From NCBI GenBank assembly GCA_963281255.1, contig OY725500.1:2847184-2911183 (forward strand): a stretch of DNA of 64,000 bases, in the 5' to 3' direction. This DNA is from Aphrocallistes beatrix (taxonomy: Eukaryota > Porifera > Hexactinellida > Sceptrulophora > Aphrocallistidae). The notes below the pieces were generated by a model that was given only the letters and a program-made list of their open reading frames with translations, was not told the origin of the DNA and did not search any database. This document shows, in pieces, positions 36,076-45,062 of the stretch; the stretch's first letter is position 1; every line of letters begins with the position of its first letter. The translations under genes were made by a program, and so were the position numbers.

Positions 36076-36118
<43 letters not shown>
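36001..36118. repeat. CT and TA microsatellites
   Basis: An uninterrupted CT run at about 36072-36101 followed by a TA run to about 36118. Confidence 0.85.
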
Positions 36119-36740
36119 CAGGGTTGAAACCGAATAGTTGATTATTCGGTTTAACCAAATATTATTAACAAATAATTGATATTTGGTTTGTAACCAAATA
36201 TCATTATTTGGTATTCGGTTGAGAACCAAATAATTTGGTCAACCGAATAATTTGGTCAACCAAATAATTTGGTCAACCGAATAATTTGGTCAACCAAATA
36301 ATTTGGTCAACCGAATAATTTGGTCAACCGAATGATTTGGTCAACTGAATATTTAGCCAAACAAATAATTTGCATGCTTTCCCAACACAATAATTACATG
36401 TTCTTACAAGAAGTGGTCCGAACACAAATAAATATAATAGGCTTAGTTATACTTGAATATATTTTTGTATAAATATTTATATAAACATTTATGCAAAAAT
36501 ATAATCAAGTATTATTTGGTTGACCAAATATTCGGTTGACCGAATTATTCGGTTAACCAAATTATTTGGTCGACCAAATATTCGGTTGACCAAATTATTC
36601 GGTTGACCAAATTATTTGGTTGACCAAATATTCGGTTGACCAAATTATTCGGTTTGACCATTATTCGGTTAACCAAATTATTTGGTCTACCCATTATTCG
36701 GTTAAATTGGTATTTGGTTGAAGCGGTTTCAACCTTGATA
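36119..36740. mobile_element. Foldback element with alternating 17-bp repeats
   Basis: Ends CAGGGTTGAAACCG and its near-inverse CGGTTTCAACCTTG define a 620-bp foldback between TA runs. The left arm holds about eight tandem units AATAATTTGGTCAACC plus one base that alternates A and G, so the true period is 34 bp. The right arm carries the inverse array TTCGGTTGACCAAATTA. Confidence 0.85.
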
Positions 36741-36909
36741 TATATATATATATATTTGGTCCACCCGGTCCAAAAACACAACCCGTAACAAAAGTGCTAT
36801 TTTTCAACTTTCATTAAGAGTAGAGCATCAAGATTTCACTATTATTTACTTTAAAGTATTTAAAACAATAATGCAAGTCTATAATATCCTAACTCAAGTA
36901 GTTTTTTAT

Positions 36910-37645
36910 CTATATAATATTTTCGAGATGGTGTCCATTTATATTTGCGCATCTTTCTAGTCGAAGAACGAAGTTCTCCATCACGGATTTGCAAATTGTC
37001 CTTGAGATGTTTCTCATCTCCTCCTGGATCTTTGACTTGAGTTCACTGAGTGTCCTGGGCTTTATAGCATAAACTCTGTCCTTCAGGAACCCCCAGGGAT
37101 AGTAATCTGGAGGACTGAGACCTGGTGAGTTGAGTGCCCACTCATGTTCACTTTTCCTGCTGATCACTCGGCTTCCAAAGTGGTGCTTGATCCATTCCAG
37201 GCTTTTGTTGGAGGTATGTGGGTTGCTCCATCTTGTTGAAACCTGAACTGGGCTAGGTATCCTGCGTAGTTTTCTTCAAGTTCCTTCCGAAAGACTTAAA
37301 GAACCTTGAGATAACCTCTTCCTTGTTGACCTCTTGGAGAGTTGAGAACAGACTGACGAACGGCTTCGATGACCTCATCAGTACGAATCGTCTTCCGTCC
37401 TGAGTGGCTCAGATGGTCATCAGACTTAGATTTGAGGTTCTTAACTGTCCCTCTCTCTGTTCAAACTTCTTGAACCAGTCAAAGATAATTGATTTGCTGG
37501 GAGGTTCTGGCTCGTTGAAGTCTTGCGAAATTTTCTTCTGTACGGATGTGTAAGATTGTATCTTGTAGTAGAGCTTGACACAATAGATCCTATTCTCCGT
37601 GCTCCACTGCTTGCCATAAATGCTAATAGGGTATATATCTACCAT
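36910..37645 (-). pseudogene. DUF4817-type mariner transposase, decayed
   Basis: The N-terminal piece (37409-37645) reads WSTENRIYCVKLYYKIQSYT, then VQKKISQDFNEPEPPSKSII and FDWFKKFEQREGQLR, the pattern of the DUF4817 helix-turn-helix found in a branch of mariner-like transposases common in arthropods. The C-terminal piece (36910-37167) has a catalytic tail LSPPDYYPWGFLKDRVYAIK and PRTLSELKSKIQEEM, typical of these proteins, which use Asp as third residue. The stretch between them has several frame changes. The start context is at 37645, close to the insertion site of the second mariner. Confidence 0.75.
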
Positions 37646-37655
37646 ATCCTACTTA

Positions 37656-38968
37656 GGTCATTTCAAAAGTACTGATCACTATTGATTTTTGACAGTTAGT
37701 GTATATCAAATGCACCAATTAATATAATCTACATAGCATTACCCATTCTCTCCTAATATCTAAAAGAAATTTTATGATAGCATAAGTATTTTTCTTACAA
37801 TCATCATTTCAATCTTGTCAGTTTTGGCTACTTAAACATTTATGGCTTCAAAATCGTCAATTATTCAGCAAGAGCAAAGGGCATATATCAAGTTTCGTTC
37901 ACTGCTAAAAGATTCGGACAGGAATATCCACAATGATCTCGTGGAAGTTTGTGGAGATCAAGCACTTGCTTATTCCACGGTTAGAAGATGGGCTCAACTA
38001 TTCAGAGAGGGAAGAGACAGCATTGAAGATGAGCCTCGGACTGGTAGGCCTAAATCTGCAACCTGTGAACCCTCAATTGAGTTAGTTGGTGAATTCTTCG
38101 AAATGACCCTTGCTGCTCTATTGAAGAGATTTCTAAGTATACGGATATCTTAACGGGAAATATTTATCACATTCTGAAGGAAGATCTCGGAGTAAGGAAG
38201 GTTTGCGATCGGTGGGTGCCGTATTTACTGTCAGAGGCCCAGATGAAACAGGGGTATAATTTTGTGATAATCTTCTACATTACGAAAAATTTGATGCAAG
38301 GCGACTCTATGAAATAGTAACCATAGATAAAACTTGGATTTATTATTCACAACCTAAATCCAAGGAAAAATCTAAGTGTTGGCTGCATCCGGGCGAACCC
38401 CGACCTAAAAAACCGCGTCCAGATTTCCGTGCCAAGAAGGTAATGCATTTGACGCCTACGGTCCAGTTGCTCAAGTTTGCGTTCCGAAGGGCCAGAATGT
38501 TACTGGAGACTTTTATCGCACTCGTGTGCTCGCAGAAGTCAGTAAACACTACGCAGAGCGTCGGCTGAGAACTGGTCCTCGTAGAATAAAACTTCTACAT
38601 GACACTGCTAGTAGCCATAAAACTAAACAAGTCGCCGCATACATCGAGGATATAGGGATGCAGACACTGAATCATTCTCCCTATTCCCCTGACCTAAGTC
38701 CTTGTGAGTTCTGTTTTTTTTCCAAGCTGAAAAGTCATCTCTCTGGCAAGGAGTTCACTAGTCGAATGGAGATCGGATTCGCCTTTCATAAGTACCTGAA
38801 ATCGATCCCACAGACGGAGTATAAAAAGACATTCCGCTGCTGGGTAGACCGTCCAAAGGAGTGTATTCGCGTCAAGAGAGACTATTTCGAGAATATGTAA
38901 TTAAATAACACATCAGTCGTTGCTTAATATCAAATTGGTGGGGGGTGATCAGTACTTTTGAAATGACC
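37656..38968 (+). mobile_element. Mariner element with TA duplication
   Basis: Terminal inverted repeats AGGTCATTTCAAAAGTACTG and its inverse are near perfect over about 25 bp, flanked by TA (37654-37655 and 38969-38970). Length is 1,313 bp, usual for mariners. Confidence 0.92.
37842..38900 (+). pseudogene. Mariner transposase, altered catalytic motifs
   Basis: Begins MASKSSIIQQEQRAYIKFRS and keeps a clear mariner helix-turn-helix (AYSTVRRWAQLFREGRDS) and hinge (DEPRTGRPKSAT). After 38153 the frame shifts. The first catalytic block near 38320 is VTIDKTWIYYS, where mariners usually have VTGDETW. The C-terminal piece (38526-38900) has LLHDTASSHKT instead of LLHDNA..H and SPYSPDLSPCEFCFFSKLK, with Glu at the usual third Asp position. 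Several lesions and these substitutions argue that it is inactive. The ends are better kept than the gene. Confidence 0.85.
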
Positions 38969-39060
38969 TAAGTAAAAAATTATTTCATTTGTTTAAAAAA
39001 CATAGGCATAATGAAGTCGAAATTAGTTGGGTTCTGTTTATTTTGGCCCACCCGGTACAT

Positions 39061-39313
39061 CATAGCCTACTTTATAAAAGGCCTCAAAGTAAATAATAAA
39101 TATTTGACCAAGGAGATGATATATTAAATAACCACAATATTTTTCCATAATAATAAATTTTATAATTAACCATAAGTTTTAAACATGGCTTGATATGTAT
39201 GTACTCATAAAATAATTTTTATTTGGAATCTATATTTTCAATGCATCTACCTGATTCGTATCTTGCTTTTTTCGTTGTAACCAGAATTTTCAATTTTTTT
39301 TGTTAGCTGCAAA
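39061..39313. other. Spacer with a family F end remnant
   Basis: CATAGCCTACTTTATAAAAGGCC at 39061-39083 resembles the F terminus, but no arm follows. Confidence 0.4.
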
Positions 39314-39677
39314 CAGTGGCGGCGCTACGGGGGGGCTCATATTTTCCCCAAAATGTCATTATTGTCATAGTAAGAAACGCAACGACGTAGGACTCAGCAA
39401 TGTCAAAATAAATGGATGGTTATATAGTACAATCGATCAATACAGAGCACAACCCGTATACAATAGTTGCCTTATTTAGACTAGTTCAAGTCGGCGGTTT
39501 CCTCCCTTGGCGAAATGATCGATCACAGCGTCTGAGTCCTTTCCAATCTAATCATTACAAAGAAATAAAACCTCACTAATAGCACATGAACAATTTCTGA
39601 CCAGCTTAAATACTTGTTATTTTAATTTCTTTATCCCCCCAGAATATTGACGAGCCTCCCGCCAGCCCCCCCCACTG
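39314..39677. mobile_element. hAT-type MITE, copy upstream of the THAP gene
   Basis: Ends CAGTGGCGGCGCTACGGGG and CCCCCCCCCACTG-like inverse. Flanks GCTGCAAA (39306-39313) and GTTGCAAA (39678-39685) form an 8-bp duplication with one mismatch. It ends 15 bp before the THAP start codon. Confidence 0.8.
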
Positions 39678-39692
39678 GTTGCAAATTTTATC

Positions 39693-41516
39693 ATGCCCAG
39701 CAATTGCTCTGCCCCTGGCTGTAGGAGTAACTATGATCAAGACGAGCATATTCCTGTATTCAAATTGACACAAACACCAGATCAACTTAGACATGCTTGG
39801 CTCAGAGTGCTCCATAAGGATGATATTGATAAGCTCAAGGTAGTATACGTTTGCGTGAAGCACTTTAGAGATGAAGATGTTGAATATTTCCACAGAGTAC
39901 CGAATGGATACGGGAGTTTTCGGGAAATTCCGCGAAGCAAACTGAAACTGAAAGAAGGTAAGGTGCTATCCTCTATCCTGCCAGGATGTCCATCATATTA
40001 TTCCTCACACTCCGCTACCAAACCCAGTCGTCTGTCTCGTGACTCTAAGGATGATGAACTGTTCAATCAAGCTTTAACGCTCAGTCTGAGGTCTGAAAAT
40101 GAAGAGATTGAAAGGTTCGTGGTTAAAAGCTACCTGGATTTACAAGATAAGTTACCCTCTCTATCTATTCCTAAAACTTGGTCACTTTGGTACCCAGATG
40201 AGCGTACTTTAAGTTTTATGCGTCCTAATTTAGAAAATTGTAAAATTCTTGTGGATGTCTACTTATTGGTAGAATTTGATTAACAATAAAAGCCTATCGT
40301 AGGGGTGAAAATGTTCCCATCTCCCAATTTTTTCTGAGGGATACCCGACAACTCGAATTGATCCTGGATAAAATTTCTAGTCCACTATATAGTATAGCAG
40401 TACCCACACTAAGAATACCGTTACCGATTCTTCTAACGCGTCTCATATTGCTTCCGCAGAAATCCATATACAACACATCATTGATAACATCCATGATTCC
40501 GTTTCAGATGACGAATTGCATGATTGTCCCGAAGTTTCTATGCTCCAATTCATTCTATGTCAGCTTCAAAATAGCCTTGTACCGAAAAACTGGCAGAGAT
40601 ATAACATACTGACGCAAATATTGGCCCTCAAAGCACATCTGTTTTCGCCTGCTTGCTACAAGTATCTTCAGAGCATGTCTTCTTTATCTCTCCCACATTT
40701 CAATACTTTTAGAAAAATTGTATTCGCCCTTTGGGCTTGAAAATGATTTTCTTAGCAAGCTACCAAATCGTTTTCTCCTGAGCAGAAGCATGTTATTATC
40801 CAAATGGATGAAATACATGTCAAATCAGATATCTCTTACAAAGGAGGCAAAGTGTTAGGTTCTAATCTCGATCCCGATGATCCTACCAAAACTGTATTCG
40901 CTATCATGGTGTCTAGCCTTTATAAGAAATGGTCTTGTATTGTCCGTCTATTGCCTTGCGCTTTTGTATCAGCTGAAAAGATATTTGACATTATCCGCTC
41001 TTGTATTTAAGATGTGGAACATTGCGGGTGATTCGTTCATATCATCTCTACCGACAACTTTCCACTTAATGTGAAACTTTTCAAATTATTTTCGCCCATT
41101 TGTAAACTGGAGACCCGAGTACCCCATCCTTGTGATATATTATCTCAGTTCAAGCTACTAGATCTCTCCGATCGAAGTTTGAAGTAGTTTGCCCTAGAAT
41201 CTATCGCTACTGCTTGGAAGATTTTTGTTAGCATCGAAAACGATAACGAAATGATGGCATTGTTAGTAGAAGTACCATCCAGGAATATCCTTGTCGATCT
41301 ATCAATGAATTATATTTTGGATGCCGATGTCTGTGATTCATGGATAAATGTATGCCCGTTTTATGTTGTGAGTGGTTGTCATATCCTCCGCAAAATTCTA
41401 TTTTATTTAAATAAAGTAAAAAATTATAATTCGATGGTTATTTCTAGAGGAATGGAGAAGCGAAGGTTGAAAAATTCCAATAATACGTATTTTAGTCTAT
41501 CAATGATTGTAGTATA
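39693..41516 (+). pseudogene. P-element-type (THAP9-like) transposase, decayed
   Basis: The first 196 codons are open. The THAP zinc finger occupies residues 1-75 with the C2CH ligands in NCSAPGCRSNY and VYVCVKHFRDEDVEYFH. LSIPKTWSLWYPDERTLSFM follows. After a stop, frames continue with FLRDTRQLELILDKISSP, the Trp-rich NWQRYNILTQILALKAHLF and the RNase H-like core: MDEIHVKSDISYKGGKVLGS (first Asp) and, near 41030, HIISTDNFPLNVKLF (second Asp). These are hallmarks of P-element/THAP9 transposases. At least four lesions separate the blocks. A Tc1 derivative cuts in at 41517, and the C-terminal catalytic region was not found beyond it. Confidence 0.85.
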
Positions 41517-42058
41517 CAATGCCGGTTCAAAAAGAATAGCTCAAAATCAATGTACGTATACAGTCTAGTAAACGTCAAATAGTTTCGACTCACTAGATAG
41601 TTTCTTTCTTGCGAAATCATATCCATCGTTATTTATTTTGCTAAGTAATACCATAATACATTTTTTATTCATTATATTTAAATAATTTGCCTTTTCCACT
41701 TTTCTACTCTTTATTACAATTTATCAGTCAACAATTTATCAGAAAATCGTTGGGTGTAGCCAAAAAAGCGTAGGTGAGATCCTAAGGAAACATGGTCTGA
41801 CTTGCTCGGTAAGAGACCTCACTATTCCGGGTAGGCCTCGTGTTACAACCAAAAGGAAAGACAGCTTATTAGTCAGAAAAAGCAAAAAGGATCGATTTAA
41901 GACTGCTACTCAGATAAAAACCGAAGTATTATCAGAATATTCGCTAAAAAATTCCACTTCAACAGTCCAGAGAAGGTTACGAGGGGCGAGCTATCATTGC
42001 GAAAATCAATCGAATTTTGGGTAAACCCATTTTGAGCAATTCTTTCTGACCGGCAGTG
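41517..42058 (+). mobile_element. Tc1 derivative with helix-turn-helix remnant
   Basis: Ends CAATGCCGGTTCAAAAAGAA and the inverse of CACTGCCGGTCAGAAAGAAT, flanked by TA. Inside, VGEILRKHGLTCSVRDL, then GRPRVTTKRKDS and STSTVQRRLRGASYHCE match the Tc1 DNA-binding half; the catalytic half is deleted. Confidence 0.8.
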
Positions 42059-42457
42059 TATTATAGTAACTACTTCCTTTAGTTTATTTTATCTTAGTAG
42101 AGATTCAGAAGTCCAGTAGAGATTCAGAAGTTCAGTGAGGTTCAGAGTTCAGTATAGGTTCAACATAAGTTCAGCAGAAGTTCAGTAGATATTTAATGAC
42201 GTTTAATAGAGATCGATAGCTTAGCTATTAGATTTTGATGTTTTGTGACTTTGTATTGCAATATGTGATGTTATTTACTAGTTAATCTAAATATTATAAA
42301 TCAAATCTTTATACTTGTAATTCAAAATTTATAATTAATTTTATATAAATATAACAATCGGGAGGGAATTATATCAAACCAGTTTGAATTAAATGAATGT
42401 AGAATAAAAAAATCGACCACAATCATTTCCTGCATTTAGTTCAACCTATATTCAAAA
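42059..42457. repeat. Degenerate GTTCAG-rich repeat and spacer
   Basis: At 42100-42200 the motif AGTTCAG / GATTCAG recurs about nine times at irregular 10-20 bp spacing. The rest is A+T-rich. Confidence 0.5.
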
Positions 42458-43594
42458 AGTTCCTCAGATTCTGCCAGTAATTAGACGAGGAACCAGAGGT
42501 GATGTTGTTTCTGTATGTCTCAACGGATCATTTCTCTGGCGCAATGTTGAAGTTTAAATTTGGCTATTAATATAACTATTAATATTTATAAATTATTTTC
42601 TCAGGACTCACTCGAAGTGAGTGAGTTCTCCAACTTCTCATTGAGGGTTGGAGAGGGCACTAAACTCGAAGGATCACATTATTCACATCGATGACAAGTT
42701 TGTTGTTCCGGGAAATGATATTTCTGATTTGGTTTCTTCTGCCTATGGTCACATTGTGAATAATTACCTTGATCAGGATTTCATGAGTCGCCGCATCTTA
42801 ATGTCTCCAAAGAATGAGACAGTAGATGCCATAAACGATTACGTTATGCGACAGATATCTGGAGATGATTAAACATTTTAAATGCAGATTCAGTTGATGA
42901 TACGCAGGCTGACATATACCCAACGGAGTACTTGAACTCTCTAAATCCTAATGGTATGCCCCTCATCGTCTGAAGCTTAAAGAGTTTGAATCTATCATTC
43001 TTCTGCGGAATCTTGATTCTACTTAGGGTTTGTGTAATGGCACTCGCTTGACTGTAAGATCGTTTACTAAACGTCTAATAGACGCGGAGATTGCCACAGG
43101 TATCCATGCGGGGACACGAGTACTAATTCCTCGCATTCCACTACTTACTCCCTCAGATTCTGGCCTTCCCTTTATCTTAAAGCGAAGACAGTTCCCAGTA
43201 CGGCCTGCCTTCTGTATCACAATAAATAAGGGCCAAGGTCAGAGTTTAGAGACTGTTGGTATTTTCCACCCTTCTCCTGAAGAGTCATTTCAGCCATGGT
43301 CAACTCTATGTGGCTCTTAGTCGCGTTCAGAATCCTAGAGGTTTGAAGATCATGGTTTGTGGAGGACAACAGTCTACTGGAGGAGGAGTATTGGTTAAGA
43401 ATGTCGTATATCGGGAGGATTTTCTAACTCATGTTGGAGAGCCTTCGTCATCTAGCCAGGATTTGATTGATTCATTTTCGCTGGATGATATATCGTTCGA
43501 TTCTTCTCAGCTGTCACCAGTTCTTTCTCATGCCAAAAAGAGGGTAATCATGGCTGATTCTCAGAGGAAGAGTAAAGTATCTAAAATCTTCTAG
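42458..43594 (+). pseudogene. Helitron/Helentron Pif1-type helicase, C-terminal half
   Basis: Blocks of a Helitron helicase follow in order. QILPVIRRGTRGDVVSVCLN and GSFLWRNVEV come first, then, after an A+T-rich 65-bp interruption ending TTTTCTCAG, EFSNFSLRVGEGT. MSRRILMSPKNETVDAINDY corresponds to the motif where released strands are tracked, CNGTRLTVRSFTKRLI to the next, and FCITINKGQGQSLETVGIF plus HGQLYVALSRVQNPRGLKI to the terminal Pif1 signature. At least three frame changes or stops are needed. The N-terminal Rep nuclease was not found. In intact elements this enzyme unwinds DNA during rolling-circle transposition. It lies directly beside several HLE copies that could have been mobilised by such an element. 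Confidence 0.85.
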
Positions 43595-43701
43595 TTCAGT
43601 CAGAGTAGCGTTGTTACATTGAAAACAATGCTTTTCAGAGTAATCGCGATACATTTGAATCATCTGATGTTGTTTTCAATGCAATTATTAGGCATCCAAG
43701 T

Positions 43702-44048
43702 ATGACTGGACATTCAGAAATTGCTCTCATCAATGACTTTACTCTCGCAATGCGATATAATCTGGCCCAATCAATTGGGTTGGAGAATGAAGTGAATTTA
43801 CCGAATAGAGAAGATATAATGTCGTGTGGCCTTATTTTGCACTACTGTCAGTCACTTGAAACTAGACTACGCAATAAATTTGGGTCTCAAATGTATTTAT
43901 GACCAGTATATGGCGATAGTTGTCTCAATCTCAAGTCATTTTTGGAGGTGAGAGCTCTTATCGTATAATCAAACACAGTCTGATCTCCAAATTTAAGAGC
44001 AACCCGGCGAACATCTATAACGTTATGCGTTCTGACCTGTCGAAAATG
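43702..44048 (+). pseudogene. Possible OTU-like domain following the helicase
   Basis: After a frame of 66 codons (MTGHSEIALINDFTLAMRYN onward) the reading becomes VYGDSCL, then, two frame changes later, SISSHF and GGESSYRIIKHSLISKFKSN followed by PANIYNVMRSDLSK. GDxxCLxxSIS...G.E..Y..IR is the layout of OTU-type cysteine protease domains, which are known in Helentron/Helitron2 proteins. The catalytic His region is absent because an HLE fragment starts at about 44037. The call depends on joining frames by eye. Confidence 0.5.
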
Positions 44049-44157
44049 TCGACTCATCATGGAATTATGACGTCATTGTTACCTTCTTGAATTATAAATT
44101 TCAGTATTCCGACTAACTCAGTAATTTTAGGTGATAGAAGACTGAAATTTTATAGAA
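44037..44157 (+). mobile_element. HLE body fragment
   Basis: GTCGACTCATCATGGAATTA through the TGACGTCATTG site to CTGAAATTTTATAGAA, cut by the next HLE copy. Confidence 0.7.
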
Positions 44158-44655
44158 CAAGCGCGCTTCGCTTGCTTGCGTTGCGCGGTTGGCGGACACT
44201 TTGTGTCCACTGGAGGCGCCCTTTGGGCGCCTGTGGTCACATTTATTAATTATAAGGGAGATAACATCTCTAAATACGTCTGTCTTACTGTTATAATCGA
44301 TATCGCACGAAAAATCAGCAAGTTTGTCAATTTTTAAAATTCTGATGCGTAATGATGACGTCATTACAGAATGATGAGTCATAATTTTTTGATGATAGTT
44401 GTATCATATTTGAAAAATATTAATATACATATTCTATTAAAATTTCTGTCTTCTGTCGCTTAAAATGGCTGAGTTATGGTCGATAAACTAAAATTTCTAA
44501 TTATAAAAAAGGTGACAATGACGTCATAATTCTATGATGTGTCATCATTTTCGTCTGAGCTCAGAACTTCCTGGAGCCATAGCCAAAAGACTCCCACATG
44601 CTAAAAATCATCTTTCTGTGCCTAGCAGTTTCTTCAATCAATTAATTACAGATAT
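44158..44655 (-). mobile_element. Helitron-like repeat HLE, copy 8
   Basis: Full hairpin end (AGGCGCCC-TTT-GGGCGCCT stem perfect), body with both TGACGTCA sites, up to TTCAATCAATTAATTACAGA. The start block is replaced by the opposite-strand copy at 44657. Confidence 0.85.
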
Positions 44656-44656
44656 A

Positions 44657-44796
44657 TCTTTACTATTAAAACTCGATTAATCTATATGTGTGTATATATA
44701 CTATATCTGTAACGAATTGATTGAAGAAACTGTCGGGCGCAGAAAGCTGTTTTTTAGCATGTGGGAGTGTTTTGGCTATGGCTCCAGGCTATGGCT
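44657..44796 (+). mobile_element. Helitron-like repeat HLE, start fragment
   Basis: CTTTACTATTAAAACTCGAT, microsatellite, then GAATTGATTGAAGAAACTG to GGCTATGGCTCCA, where GGCTATGGCTCCA is tandemly doubled. Confidence 0.75.
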
Positions 44797-45062
44797 CCAT
44801 TCTATTAAAATTTCAGCCTTCTATCTCCTATAATGGCTGAGATATGCTCGAATAACTGTATTGCTTAACTTTTAAAAATGTGACAATGACATCATAATTC
44901 CATGATGCGTCGACATTTTTCTCTGAACTCAGAACTTGCTGGAGCCATAGCCAAAAGACTCCCACATACCAAAAATCAGCCTTCTACGCCTGGCAGTTTC
45001 TTCAATCAATTCGTTACAGATATATATATAGATATATAGATATACACACACATACACACACA

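Larger units (their letters stand above)
36745..39060 (-). mobile_element. Mariner-like element of the DUF4817 type, split by another mariner
   Basis: Imperfect inverted ends: GGTCCAAAAACACAACCC on the left, and on the right the inverse of GGGCCAAAATAAACAGAACCC. It encodes the decayed transposase below and was entered at 37655 by the mariner at 37656-38968. Confidence 0.65.
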
